NCBI GenBank assembly: GCA_016937715.1
Contig: JAFGWA010000008.1
Coordinates: 1 to 57,464 of the forward strand
Direction of reading: 5' to 3'
Source of the DNA: Candidatus Goldiibacteriota bacterium
GTDB taxonomy: Bacteria > Oederibacteriota > PGYV01
DNA: 57,464 nucleotides
Numbering within the stretch: position 1 is the first letter of the stretch; each line of letters opens with the position of its first letter. The translations under genes were made by a program, and so were the position numbers. Positions 1-8,842 of this stretch are shown one piece after another. The notes under the pieces were generated by a model. The model did not search any database and was not told the DNA's origin. It saw nothing but the letters and a program-made list of their open reading frames with translations.

Positions 1-85
1 GCACCTCCGTATTTCTATGCTACCACGCCTTGGAATAGGACATTTCTATTTTGCATATTTAGGACATTATCACTTTGCGGTTACA
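1..85. mobile_element. Terminal fragment of an IS21-like insertion sequence (end only, runs off the left edge)
   Basis: Read on the minus strand from 85, the sequence starts with TGT and carries two related motifs, at 62-78 and 38-54. The inner copy, GGACATTTCTATTTTGC at 38-54, is the exact reverse complement of a motif at 57410-57426 near the other window edge. Two spaced copies of a terminal motif beginning with TG are typical of IS21-family ends. No transposase or helper gene lies inside the window, so family assignment is inference. The element would extend leftward out of the window, with its boundary near 85. Confidence 0.5.
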
Positions 86-140
86 ATTTATCCAATAAAC
101 TTTTATCCCATATCCCATAAATTAAAACCATTCAAACCAA

Positions 141-168
141 CTACCGCGGGCTAAAGACCCGCGTCTAC
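141..168. repeat. GC-rich palindromic interspersed repeat, copy 1
   Basis: The stem CGCGGG (145-150) and CCCGCG (158-163) encloses the loop CTAAAGA, followed by TCTACC. The same hairpin with the same loop recurs at 16746-16764 and 23065-23083. Degenerate versions occur near 3600, 18925 and 54257. All copies are intergenic. It resembles a REP-like dispersed palindrome; its function is unknown. Confidence 0.7.
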
Positions 169-169
169 C

Positions 170-237
170 AAACCTGCCAAACCTGCCAAACCTGCCAAAC
201 CTGCCGAGCTGCCGAGCTGCCGAGCTGCCGAGCTGCC
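170..237. repeat. Two adjacent short tandem repeats: 9-mer x4 then 8-mer x4
   Basis: Four perfect copies of AAACCTGCC fill 170-205. Four perfect copies of GAGCTGCC follow at 206-237. The array ends one base before the stop codon (239-241) of the first gene. The change of unit while CTGCC is retained suggests slippage-generated growth. It lies downstream of the gene on its coding strand. Confidence 0.85.
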
Positions 238-238
238 A

Positions 239-3127
239 TCAGTACCCAGTGCTTATAGAAAAATAAAATTTCCATATATCATCTGTTTTGTCTATCCTCT
301 TTGCCACTTCAAACTTCATCGGCATAAACTGGCGCTGCAGCACAAAAGTATCAATGGTAACCCCTACGCCTGCACCGCTTAAAATTTCTTTTTCATTTAT
401 GGCTTCCAGAACCCCTGTTTTCACCAATCCGGAATCAATAAATGCCTGTGTTTTAATATTTTTAACCATCCACCACTCTAACGGCCAAAGCTTAAAATTA
501 AGGTTTTTAGCTACAGTCTGGCGGAGTTCCGCGGACACAAACCCTATCTTATCACCTGTAAATTCGCCATAGCCGGCGCCGCGCAGGGTGTTTATGCCTC
601 CAAAGACAAAATACGGTTTATCATCGCCGTCTGTCATCCCGGCTACGGCACGCGCCGCAAACACGGTGTTCATACCGCTTATGAAATTAAGGTCAAAATA
701 CTTCCTGAATTCCGCCTGATACACACCGTAACTTCTTGTCCCGCCAAACATTTTTTCAGCGGCCTGTACATATAAAGAGAAATAATTGCCCGAAACCGGC
801 CACATATCGCGCCACGATACCGTATCGTGTTCATAATACAGCGCCGCCACATTTATAATATCAAACCTGTCGCCGTCAAATTCATAGCCGCTGCTGTAAT
901 TTATTTCGGTATATCTGTCAGAGACCCGCTGTGATGAAAAATTTATTCCCACGCTGTCATATAAGGTAAGCGGGTATTTCATGTCAACAGTCGCGCCCGC
1001 CTGCGTACTGTCAAGGCGCGAGAAAAAATCACCTGTTTCAAAATCGTATAATTTATACGTGTTCTGATTGTAAAAGAAATAAAACGACAAATCAAACGGC
1101 AGCGCCATGTAAAGGTACTGCGTTTCAAACTGCGTGTAATACCCGGGCACTGCGTTTAACAGGACAGCAATATTGTGGTCGCCCAGCATATCCGATAACT
1201 GCAGATATCCGGCGCCTATTATGCCCGTATCCGTGCCGGCGCCAAGTATGGCAAATATCATATCCGGCGAGAATGCGGTGGTGTATTTTTTATTTTCAGA
1301 AATAAGCTCCGCTGCCCTGTTTTCAATTTCTTCCCTGAATTCAAGGTCGTCCTGCCCTGTTGTCTTGGGTTCCTGTACCGCCGCTGTTATTCCCGCAGTA
1401 TCAGAAGAGTTTTCTTTTTTTAAGCCCGCTTCCCCGTAATAGGACAAAGGCAGGCCGGAAAAATCACTTTTAGCATTCCTTAGATATTTATAGACGTTAT
1501 AACAGCCGTCTTCGTAATATGAATAAGCTATAAAATCACCGGAAACAGAAGGCGAGAAAACACCCCCCGAAACATTGCTCAACTGGCGGATTTCTTTGGT
1601 ATCAATAATCATACTGTACAGGTTAAATATTCCGTTTTTATCAGAGACAAATATTATTTCTTTTTCCGCCGAAAATACCGGCGTTTCACAGTTACCCGCT
1701 TCTGCCGTGGTTAATAGCTGTTTTACCCCGCTTTTCAATTCATAATGACAAAGCATGTTTATTCCTTCGTGCTCTTCGGAAAAAACAAGCGCCGTTGCGT
1801 CCTGCGACCATGACACGCCGCTGTTTTCATAGACATTATCAGTTATTCTTAACAGCTTTCCTGTTTCAGGCTCATACAGATAAACATCCGAGAAACCGGA
1901 CACCGTACCGCACAGCGCTATGTATCGCCCGTCAGGAGATATTGCAGGCGAACTTATTATATCAATCCCCTCTATTTCATACTCTTTAAGCGCGCCGTTT
2001 TCAACATTGCCTTCAAACAAAATCATTTTTCCGCGTTTTTTTCCGGCAAAATATAACAGCTTTCCGTCTTTTGCCCATGATATCGCATTGCCGTTGGTAT
2101 CAAGACCTTCAAACTCCGCCATAAAAGGGCGCACTTTGCCCGTACCATCGTTTTTCATTATAAAGATTGTTTTAATTCCTTCTTTAGTGGAAACATACGC
2201 AATCCTGTTTCCGTCCGGTGAAAACGAAGGCGCAAGGTTATAAACAAGGTTCCTGTGGTCATTCTCTGTCAGCGCGGGGCCGTATTTTACCGCTTCATCA
2301 CGGCCCTGTATCTGCGCCCAATATTTTTTCTTAAGATAAAAAGCCCACTCTTTTTCAAACTGACTGAAATCTTTTTTTAATATCTGCCTAAACACAGCCT
2401 CTGTGCTTAATTCGTCGGTATAAAATTTAAGAATTTTCTGTATGTTTTCCGCGCCGTATTTTGAAGCTATGTAATCAATGGCGCTCTGCGCCTCTTTATA
2501 AGCAAGATACACCTCTTCAAGGTGGGAAAACCCTTCCGCCTTATTCAGCGGCACCAGCCTGTCATTTATAACCGCGTCCCTTAAAACCATCTCTCCGCGC
2601 GTGTCAAAATCATCCGCGCAGTGTTCGGCCAACCCCTCCATTACCCACAGCGGCATAAACAAATCCTTATAAAGAGTCGCGTAAGAACGCATGCCTTCGC
2701 CGTATAATATATCAAATGATATTGCGTGCGTAATCTCGTGGGTTAATACCTCTTTGAAAGCTTTAAGCGAACCGTTTGCCGGCAGTACCACCCTGTTCTT
2801 ATAAGCTTCCGTAAAACCGCCCGTTCCTTCGCCAAGGTATGAAAGCGTTATATTTGTTGTGCCAAAATCAATCGGGTTTTCATAGATAAACAGCGGGATT
2901 TTTTCTTTTGGGGTGTACCCAAGAATCTTGGTAATCTTTTCAAAAGCCTCTTCAGCGTAAATAACGCCAAACTTGGCAAGAAGTTCTTCGGATTTATAAT
3001 AATAAATTTTAAAATGCGGGGTTTCAAAAATATGCCAATCCATATCCTTTGTGCGTATTTTATTGTACGCGGAAACGGACGACACGGCAAAAAACAATAT
3101 CAAAAACACAGCGGCAATTTTCTTCAT
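239..3127 (-). CDS. Secreted gluzincin-type peptidase / TolB-like propeller / D15 surface-antigen fusion
   Basis: 962 residues with a clear N-terminal signal peptide (residues 1-20, ending VSA). Residues 30-280 resemble the peptidase MA-like domain. HEITH at 130-134 is an HExxH zinc site, and the Glu in WVMEGLAEH near 164 is the likely third ligand. Residues about 290-560 carry repeats of the PSFSPDGNRIAYVS and PAISPDGRYIAL type, typical of PD40/TolB beta-propeller blades. The last 330 or so residues have alternating beta pattern and a GGINTLRGAGYGEF segment typical of BamA/D15 surface-antigen barrels. Together these suggest a protein anchored in the outer membrane by its C-terminal barrel, with a periplasmic or surface protease and propeller. 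The substrate is unknown. It stands alone, with a repeat-rich intergenic region upstream. Confidence 0.8.
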   Translation of the reverse strand: MKKIAAVFLILFFAVSSVSAYNKIRTKDMDWHIFETPHFKIYYYKSEELLAKFGVIYAEEAFEKITKILGYTPKEKIPLFIYENPIDFGTTNITLSYLGEGTGGFTEAYKNRVVLPANGSLKAFKEVLTHEITHAISFDILYGEGMRSYATLYKDLFMPLWVMEGLAEHCADDFDTRGEMVLRDAVINDRLVPLNKAEGFSHLEEVYLAYKEAQSAIDYIASKYGAENIQKILKFYTDELSTEAVFRQILKKDFSQFEKEWAFYLKKKYWAQIQGRDEAVKYGPALTENDHRNLVYNLAPSFSPDGNRIAYVSTKEGIKTIFIMKNDGTGKVRPFMAEFEGLDTNGNAISWAKDGKLLYFAGKKRGKMILFEGNVENGALKEYEIEGIDIISSPAISPDGRYIALCGTVSGFSDVYLYEPETGKLLRITDNVYENSGVSWSQDATALVFSEEHEGINMLCHYELKSGVKQLLTTAEAGNCETPVFSAEKEIIFVSDKNGIFNLYSMIIDTKEIRQLSNVSGGVFSPSVSGDFIAYSYYEDGCYNVYKYLRNAKSDFSGLPLSYYGEAGLKKENSSDTAGITAAVQEPKTTGQDDLEFREEIENRAAELISENKKYTTAFSPDMIFAILGAGTDTGIIGAGYLQLSDMLGDHNIAVLLNAVPGYYTQFETQYLYMALPFDLSFYFFYNQNTYKLYDFETGDFFSRLDSTQAGATVDMKYPLTLYDSVGINFSSQRVSDRYTEINYSSGYEFDGDRFDIINVAALYYEHDTVSWRDMWPVSGNYFSLYVQAAEKMFGGTRSYGVYQAEFRKYFDLNFISGMNTVFAARAVAGMTDGDDKPYFVFGGINTLRGAGYGEFTGDKIGFVSAELRQTVAKNLNFKLWPLEWWMVKNIKTQAFIDSGLVKTGVLEAINEKEILSGAGVGVTIDTFVLQRQFMPMKFEVAKRIDKTDDIWKFYFSISTGY

Positions 3128-3695
3128 TCCTGCCCCTTAAACATAATTTTCTTTTAAATAACTATATTAATATAATTTTAGCATAAAATTATGTGTCAGG
3201 AGAAGAATTATGAAGAACCGGAGGGACAGAGGGACGGATGCACGGAGGCACGGAAGTAAAAACAAAAATAAACAAACATTGAAAATTCAAAATTCGAAAA
3301 TTAGTTTAACACATACAGGGGTTGGGTGTGTTTTTTCAGTATGCGCCGCCTTAACATACTGCGTATGCGTCAGGGGCGATTTAATGCATCGCCGGCAAAT
3401 CCGTATGTGCCGCGGGCTTACGGCTGCCAACGAATAAACATACCTTTGATTTCAAGTTTGTTTGGATGCAAACACACCGGTTTGCGGCGCGTACTGAAAA
3501 GATATACCCAAGCCCTGTAAAACTGGATGCTTGGATGCTTAGAGGCTTGGACGGTTGGTAAAAATAATTATAAAAAGCAAATACAACTGCCACGAGCGCC
3601 GCAGGCCAAAGACGCGCGGCTGCCAGATCTAACCCGGACCACCGAACCTCCGATTTGCCAAGCATCAAAGCATCTAAGCATTCCAAGCATCTGCC
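3128..3695. repeat. 568-bp intergenic region filled with repeat modules, no gene
   Basis: No credible coding sequence is present. In order it holds an AT-rich stretch upstream of the peptidase gene (about 3140-3200), a GGGACGGA-type repeat (3221-3256), a foldback with 35-bp inverted arms (3315-3518), and a composite element (about 3523-3690). The composite element starts with GGATGCTTGGATGCTTAG-type units, has a degenerate GC-rich core near 3590-3640, and ends with inverse units such as CCAAGCATC. Short ORFs read through it have no recognisable protein features. Confidence 0.75.
3315..3518 (+). ncRNA. Candidate structured RNA or foldback element with 35-bp inverted arms
   Basis: The left arm 3315-3349 and right arm 3484-3518 are inverted repeats matching at 30 of 35 positions. 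Four of the five differences become G-U pairs if the plus strand is transcribed, so an RNA would pair at 34 of 35. Between the arms are further small hairpins: CATAC/GTATG (3354-3366), GGCGAT/ATCGCC (3375-3393), CCGTA/TACGG (3401-3423) and TGTTTG/CAAACA (3459-3474). It could be a structured non-coding RNA or a MITE-like foldback. No promoter or terminator was identified with confidence. Confidence 0.35.
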
Positions 3696-5036
3696 TTAAA
3701 TCTCTTTCGTTTTCCAATGCCCTTTTTTATAAAATATCCAGCCCACTATTCCCTGAAATATAAATACGGAAGCGATACTTATGAATATCGCTTTATGGCC
3801 AATGGCGGGGTTACGCGAGAGGAAAAACGCCAGCGGAATCTGCAGCGCGAAGAATGCCACAATATTTATTGACATCGGCGTCTTAGTGGAACCCGCGCCG
3901 TTAAACGCCGCGCCCGCAAGCAGGCCTACACCCATTAAAAGATAAAACGGAGAGACAATTCTTAGATACTGCACGCCATATTGTATGACCATATAATCGG
4001 GATTGAAAAACTTAATTATCATCGGCGCAAAATTATAAGCAATAAGCCAGCAGGTAAACGTAAATAAGCTGTACATTTTCAGCCCCGTTATAACGCTGTC
4101 TTCCGCCCGTTTAATCTGCCCGGCGCCCATATTATGCCCCACCATAACCGCCACAGACGAACCAATAGCCCATCCAAGCATCATTACAAAAACATCTATC
4201 CTGCTGCCTATTCCCATTGTGGCCAAAAGCGCGTCGCCGTGAGGCGCGGCAATTTTAAGCATTACCAGCGCCGCAATATTGGAAGCAACTCCCTGAAGCA
4301 TGGCCGGAAGTGATATCCCCACATAATTAAAAAGAAACTTTCTTTCCAGCCTTATATCCTTAATCTGAATCTTTAAGATGCCTTCCTTCTGCGTAAGAAT
4401 GTAAATCATAATAAAAGTGGTTACAAAATAGGAAATAAGCCTTGCCATGGGCACGCCTATTATCCCAAGCTGCGGAAAACCCGCCCACCCATAAATAAAG
4501 ACCGGCTCCAGTATTGTATTAAGCGCGATAGATACAAACAGCAGGTAAAAATGTTTTCTAATACCCCCCGCCGCCCTTAAGACGCCAAAAAAAACAAACA
4601 AACCGCTGTCATTTATCAGGGAAATAAGCGACATAAGGTATATAGACTTGGCAAGTTCGTACGTTTCCCCTTTGGCTCCAAAATACACCAGTATATTATC
4701 CATAAAGATAATATTTATCAGCGCAAAAAGTATGCCCATGGCATATCCCGCGAAGATAACATTAACAACCGCTTTTTTTAACCCCGCATAATCTTTTTTT
4801 CCCGCATAGCGGGAAATTACAGCGGAAGCGCCGGTCATAAGCCCGCCTTCCATTGACCAGAAAACCCCGAAGATAAATCCGGTAATGGAAATGGCTGCCT
4901 GCGCCGACACGCCTATCTTTCCAAGCAGAAACATGTCAAATATGGAGAAGAAATTCTGCATAAGGTTAGTAATAAGCAGCGGCACGCTTAAGTATAATAA
5001 GTTATGTAAAATACTTCCTTTTTCAAGTTCTCTCAT
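3696..5036 (-). CDS. MATE family efflux transporter (first of a tandem pair)
   Basis: 446 residues, the normal length for multidrug and toxic compound extrusion transporters. About 12 hydrophobic segments form two six-helix halves, each beginning with a family-like pattern (LLYLSVPLLITNLMQNFFSI near the start; YVGISLPAMLQGVASNIAAL near the middle). It should act in the cytoplasmic membrane as a Na+ or H+ coupled exporter of organic cations or other small molecules. A second MATE gene of similar length lies just upstream on the same strand, separated by a 149-bp repeat-rich gap, which suggests an old tandem duplication. The substrate cannot be inferred. Confidence 0.92.
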   Translation of the reverse strand: MRELEKGSILHNLLYLSVPLLITNLMQNFFSIFDMFLLGKIGVSAQAAISITGFIFGVFWSMEGGLMTGASAVISRYAGKKDYAGLKKAVVNVIFAGYAMGILFALINIIFMDNILVYFGAKGETYELAKSIYLMSLISLINDSGLFVFFGVLRAAGGIRKHFYLLFVSIALNTILEPVFIYGWAGFPQLGIIGVPMARLISYFVTTFIMIYILTQKEGILKIQIKDIRLERKFLFNYVGISLPAMLQGVASNIAALVMLKIAAPHGDALLATMGIGSRIDVFVMMLGWAIGSSVAVMVGHNMGAGQIKRAEDSVITGLKMYSLFTFTCWLIAYNFAPMIIKFFNPDYMVIQYGVQYLRIVSPFYLLMGVGLLAGAAFNGAGSTKTPMSINIVAFFALQIPLAFFLSRNPAIGHKAIFISIASVFIFQGIVGWIFYKKGHWKTKEI

Positions 5037-5060
5037 TTATGCTCCAAATATTTAAATAAC

Positions 5061-5186
5061 GAGGGACGGAGGGACGGATGCACGGATGTTCGGTAAAACC
5101 AACCTTGCGTCCTTCTGACCTTCCGTCCTTTTAACCTTCCGTCCCTCTGTCCCTCTGTGCATCCGTCCCTCTATTCTGCCGTCCTT
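5061..5186. repeat. GGGACGGA-type inverted repeat between the two MATE genes
   Basis: The left arm (5061-5088) is built from GAGGGACGGA and CACGGATG units. The right arm (about 5121-5186) carries the inverse units. GAGGGACGGATGCAC at 5069-5083 is perfectly inverted at 5157-5171. Related arms occur at 3221-3256, 18801-18828 and 19052-19090. The structure could form a long hairpin after the upstream MATE gene, but it lacks the T-run of a classical terminator. Confidence 0.7.
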
Positions 5187-6514
5187 CAAAACTCCCTATT
5201 CATCCAATTTTCCCTTTTATAATAGAACAAGTAAATAAAAGCAAAAAATATAAGAGACAGGCTCATCGCCCAGAATACTCCGTATTCTTTAAGGGCTGTC
5301 ATCGGAAGAATTAAAGCCATAACTATGCGCACCGGCCAGTAAACTATGAAACTTAAAACAAGTGAGAATCCAATCGCCCCCGCAGCGTTAAACGCGCTCT
5401 GCGCCATAAGCCCGGCGCCCATAAGAGGAAGAGCAAAAGCAATTGTTTTCATAAAATACCGCCCGTAATTTAAAGTCGCCGGGTCAGATGTAAACAGGCC
5501 AAGCACAAATTCAGGGAAGAAAAAATACACTAAAGCAGCCGGTATTGTAAAAACGGAAAAAACAGCCGCCGCGTCTTTCACAGCCCGCATTGCCCTGTCC
5601 TTATACCCGGCACCCAGGTTGTGCCCCACCACCACGCCGCCGGAATTGCCTATTGGCCACCCTATCATCATTACAAAATACCCTATCCTTAATACTATTC
5701 CGTACGCTGCTATAAACGCGTTACCGTATCCGGAGATAAGCTTAAGCATTAACATTGAACTGGCGTCAAAAACAAATCCCTGCAGTATCGCCTTGACTGA
5801 AAACTGCGCGTAAGTTTTAAACAGAATCCTGTCCGGCTTAAAATATTCCGCCTTAAGCTTAAAAAAGTGCCTGCCTTTTAAAAATATAAAGCCGTAAACA
5901 AGCGCCATTAAAGTATTTGTGCACAAAGCTGTAAGAGCCACGCCTTTTAAACCAAGGTTAAGTTTAAATATAAAAATAGGATTCAATATCACCCAAAACA
6001 CGGACATAAGGGCCACTACTTTTAAGGGTGTTATGGAATCACCCGCACCCCTTAAAACACCAAGAAAAACAGAGAACACAGCAAAGGGCAGAAAACTTAA
6101 TAACATTATGGATGTGTATTCTTTTGCCATCGTGAAAACTTCGCCTTTAGCGCCAAAAAACACAAGCATTGGATCCATAAAAATATACGCGGCCAGGCTG
6201 AATAAACCAAAAGCCAGAACAGCAAAAATAAGCATCTGCGCCACAGCACGGTTAAGTTCCGCGTGGTTTCCCCTTCCGGTATAACGCGACGTCATAGTAA
6301 TGGCCGCGTTAATAAGCCCGCCGTGCAGGGAAAGATACAACCCGTAAAAACTTGACATAACGATGGCAAAAGCCGCCAGCGCTTCCAGATTTATTATTCC
6401 TATAAGATACATTTCAAATCCCGCGGCAAGATTCTGCAGCACATTTGCCGTAATCATAGGCCAGGACAGATGTATTATATGTGATTTTAAATTGCCGGTA
6501 TGAAGTTCTCTCAT
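5186..6514 (-). CDS. MATE family efflux transporter (second of a tandem pair)
   Basis: 442 residues with about 12 membrane segments and the MATE two-half architecture. Its start (MRELHTGNLKSHIIHLSWPM) resembles that of its neighbour (MRELEKGSILHNLLYLSVPL), pointing to paralogy. The pattern LGVLRGAGDSITPLKVVAL near residue 150 is typical of the family. It is predicted to export small molecules across the inner membrane. The start codon lies only 7 bp after the stop of the endonuclease IV gene, so the two may be cotranscribed. No regulator is adjacent and the substrate is unknown. Confidence 0.92.
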   Translation of the reverse strand: MRELHTGNLKSHIIHLSWPMITANVLQNLAAGFEMYLIGIINLEALAAFAIVMSSFYGLYLSLHGGLINAAITMTSRYTGRGNHAELNRAVAQMLIFAVLAFGLFSLAAYIFMDPMLVFFGAKGEVFTMAKEYTSIMLLSFLPFAVFSVFLGVLRGAGDSITPLKVVALMSVFWVILNPIFIFKLNLGLKGVALTALCTNTLMALVYGFIFLKGRHFFKLKAEYFKPDRILFKTYAQFSVKAILQGFVFDASSMLMLKLISGYGNAFIAAYGIVLRIGYFVMMIGWPIGNSGGVVVGHNLGAGYKDRAMRAVKDAAAVFSVFTIPAALVYFFFPEFVLGLFTSDPATLNYGRYFMKTIAFALPLMGAGLMAQSAFNAAGAIGFSLVLSFIVYWPVRIVMALILPMTALKEYGVFWAMSLSLIFFAFIYLFYYKRENWMNREF

Positions 6515-6521
6515 TTTTTCC

Positions 6522-7361
6522 TTACTGCCCGCGCAGGCTTTTCATCAGTTTAATATTTTTTATATCCATGTCATCTTCATCCGGCGTTTCCATGATAACC
6601 GGTGTATCTTTAAACCTTTTGTCATTTATAAGTTTTCTAAAAAACTCAATTCCAATCTCGCCCTGCCCCAGATGCTGATGCCTGTCTTTTTTGGAACCAA
6701 GCTCCACCATTGAATCGTTGGCGTGAAAACACAGAAGTTTTTCAAACCCTATTATTGAATCAAATTTTTTAAGTGTTTTTTCATATTCATTTTTAAGGTC
6801 ATATCCCGCGCCAAACGCGTGCGCGGTGTCAAAACACACACCGGTTTTCTCTTTATCTTTAACTTTATCAAGTATATAGGCAACTTCTTCAAAACTGCCG
6901 CCGATGGTATTTCCCGTGCCTGCCGTTATTTCCAGTAATAATTTAGAGTTAAACTTTTTCATGCGCGACAGCGCCAGATTCATGCTTTGCGCCACCGTAT
7001 CAAGCCCCTGCTCTAATGTGCCGCCGCGGTAACTGCCCGGATGAAAGACAAGGCCGTCAAGTTTTAATGCCTGCACCCTTTCCATCTCTTCATAAAAAGC
7101 ATTTCTGGACTGTGACAGTTTTGCGCCGTCTGTGCTTGCAAGATTAATCAGGTACGAATCGTGGGCAACTGCTTTTTTCATTCCGCTGTTCTTAAAGTCT
7201 TCAATAAATCTTTTAACATCAGCCGCGGGCGGCGTCTTAACATCCCACGTCCTTTGATTGGCGGTAAATATCTGAATGGCTTCACAGCCCGTCCTTATGC
7301 CTTCTGACACGGCATTATATATTCCGCCTGCTATGGATACATGTACCCCTATTAATCCCAT
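6522..7361 (-). CDS. nfo: Endonuclease IV (AP endonuclease)
   Basis: 279 residues, full length for the family. It cleaves DNA 5' of abasic sites in base-excision repair, using a three-zinc site in a TIM barrel. The expected metal ligands are visible: His67 (AHDSY), His107 (FHPGS), Glu144 (LLEITAG), Asp178 and His181 (CFDTAHAF), His213 (CFHAND), Asp226 and His228 (KDRHQHLGQGEIG) and Glu258 (METPDEDD). It sits between dcd (24 bp upstream) and a MATE gene, so with dcd it may form a small DNA-maintenance operon. Confidence 0.96.
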   Translation of the reverse strand: MGLIGVHVSIAGGIYNAVSEGIRTGCEAIQIFTANQRTWDVKTPPAADVKRFIEDFKNSGMKKAVAHDSYLINLASTDGAKLSQSRNAFYEEMERVQALKLDGLVFHPGSYRGGTLEQGLDTVAQSMNLALSRMKKFNSKLLLEITAGTGNTIGGSFEEVAYILDKVKDKEKTGVCFDTAHAFGAGYDLKNEYEKTLKKFDSIIGFEKLLCFHANDSMVELGSKKDRHQHLGQGEIGIEFFRKLINDKRFKDTPVIMETPDEDDMDIKNIKLMKSLRGQ

Positions 7362-7384
7362 TTGTTCTGCACGCTGCCCGGTTT

Positions 7385-7942
7385 TTACTTTTTTATTTTG
7401 GCTATAGTAATCTTTTTCTGCGCCTGATACTTGCCTTTTTTGTCAGCGTAAGAAACCTCACACGGTTCTTCCGCTTTTAAAAACAGAACCTGCGCTATGC
7501 CTTCGTTAGCGTAAAGTTTCGCCGGTAACGGAGTAAGGTTTGAAATTGAAATGGTGACAAACCCTTCCCATTCAGGTTCAAAAGGAGTGATATTCATAAA
7601 GATGCCGCTTCTGGCGTATGTGGACTTGCCGAAAGTAATGGTCACAATATCACGCGGAATACGGAAATATTCCACGCTTTTTGCAAGCACATAAGAGTTA
7701 GGCGGAATGATACATTCTTTTCCCTTATAATCAATGAAGTGCGATATATCAAAGTTCTTGGGGTCAACTATCGTTTTGGAAGCGGGATTAAAAATTTTAA
7801 ACTCATCAGATATTCTCATATCATAACCGTACGAAGACACGCCGGAAGATATTACTCCCTTTGCCACCTGCTTTGCCTGAAATGGTTCTATCATCCCCTT
7901 TTTTGCCATCATCTTTATCCATTTATCATTCATTACGCCCAT
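7385..7942 (-). CDS. dcd: dCTP deaminase
   Basis: 185 residues, the typical length. It converts dCTP to dUTP on the route to dTTP; some homologues are bifunctional and also cut dUTP, which cannot be decided here. Family signatures are [17 protein letters not shown] near residue 32, [10 protein letters not shown] near 105 and [20 protein letters not shown] near 120. The start at 7942 follows AAAGGAGAC; an in-frame ATG three codons later is possible. It heads the group with nfo. The 169-bp upstream region also contains the promoter of the plus-strand dehydrogenase. Confidence 0.94.
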   Translation of the reverse strand: MGVMNDKWIKMMAKKGMIEPFQAKQVAKGVISSGVSSYGYDMRISDEFKIFNPASKTIVDPKNFDISHFIDYKGKECIIPPNSYVLAKSVEYFRIPRDIVTITFGKSTYARSGIFMNITPFEPEWEGFVTISISNLTPLPAKLYANEGIAQVLFLKAEEPCEVSYADKKGKYQAQKKITIAKIKK

Positions 7943-8045
7943 TGATGTCTCCTTTTAAAACTTTTTTAATTTTCGGCATTATATCATAATGCAAAACAAA
8001 ATCAATAAATCCTTTTAAACTCTTATTTTGAACGTTAAAATGAGT

Positions 8046-8074
8046 ATTGACATTAACTGTCAATGTATTAAAAT
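8046..8074 (+). promoter_or_regulatory. Promoter of the SDR gene with a palindrome over the -35 box
   Basis: TTGACA (8047-8052), a 16-bp spacer and TAAAAT (8069-8074) form a good sigma-70 promoter about 40 bp upstream of the start. The inverted repeat ATTGACA-N5-TGTCAAT (8046-8064) overlaps the -35 box, so a repressor site is plausible. The ribosome site CCGGAGGT lies at 8098-8105. Confidence 0.6.
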
Positions 8075-8111
8075 GGTCAGGTAAAATATCAAATTACCGG
8101 AGGTACTATAA

Positions 8112-8828
8112 ATGGACGTTAAAGGAAAAACAGCAATAATAACAGGCGCTAACCGCGGGCTTGGTTTTGCAATGTCAGAAAAACTTGCGTCAATGGGAGC
8201 GACAGTTATTATGGCGTGCAGGGATGCTAAAAAAGGAAAAGAAGCCGCGACAAAGCTGACGGCAAAAGGTTATAAAGCAATAGCTATGCAGGTAAAGGTG
8301 GATGACACCAATTCAATTAATAAATTCGCAAAAGAAGTCGCCAAAAAGTTCCCTGTGGTGGATATACTGATAAATAACGCGGGGGTAAATTCAGAACCCG
8401 GCGAAACAGGAATTGAAAACCTTAACCTTAAGATGTTCCAGAAGATAATGCAGATTAACCTGGTAGGGCCTGTATGGATATGCAAAAACATAGTGCCGTT
8501 AATGAAGAAATCTGATGACGCAAGGATTGTGAATTTTTCATCGGGCTTGGGCCAGCTTTCAGTTCCAAGAATGGGGCCATACCCGTCATACAGCATTTCA
8601 AAAACAGCCATAAACCAGCTGACAAAATTTTTAGCCGAGGAATTGAAGAACACCAAAGTTAAAGTGTTTTCCGTTGACCCGGGCTGGGTTAAGACAGATT
8701 TAGGCGGCCCGCAGGCCCCCCTTTCAATTGAAGAAGGAATTGTAACCCCCATATGGTTAGCCACCGCAGACACGAAAGACCTTGTAAGCGGAGAATTCTA
8801 TAAAGAAAAACAGATACTGGGCTGGTAA
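8112..8828 (+). CDS. Short-chain dehydrogenase/reductase (SDR), NAD(P)-dependent
   Basis: 238 residues, a normal classical SDR length. The N-terminal cofactor motif TGANRGLGFA (near residue 12), the NNAG motif in ILINNAGVNS (near 90), the catalytic Ser in NFSSGLG (near 143), and Tyr/Lys in YPSYSISKTA (near 158-165) are all present. It should catalyse NAD(P)H-dependent oxidoreduction of an alcohol or carbonyl; the substrate is not predictable. A carbonyl-reductase-like enzyme is likely, judging from the PGWVKTDLGGPQAPLSIEEG region. It is the only clear plus-strand gene, with its own promoter and a strong terminator. Confidence 0.93.
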   Translation: MDVKGKTAIITGANRGLGFAMSEKLASMGATVIMACRDAKKGKEAATKLTAKGYKAIAMQVKVDDTNSINKFAKEVAKKFPVVDILINNAGVNSEPGETGIENLNLKMFQKIMQINLVGPVWICKNIVPLMKKSDDARIVNFSSGLGQLSVPRMGPYPSYSISKTAINQLTKFLAEELKNTKVKVFSVDPGWVKTDLGGPQAPLSIEEGIVTPIWLATADTKDLVSGEFYKEKQILGW

Positions 8829-8842
8829 TAATAATATAAATC

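Noticed and set aside
170-237. Tandem repeats that might be read as a CRISPR array
   Set aside because: Units are 8-9 bases with no spacers and no cas genes in the window.
3210-3763. Several short open frames in the region between the first two genes
   Set aside because: They run through repeat modules and the foldback, overlap on both strands and show low-complexity or repeat-derived sequence without ribosome sites or domains.
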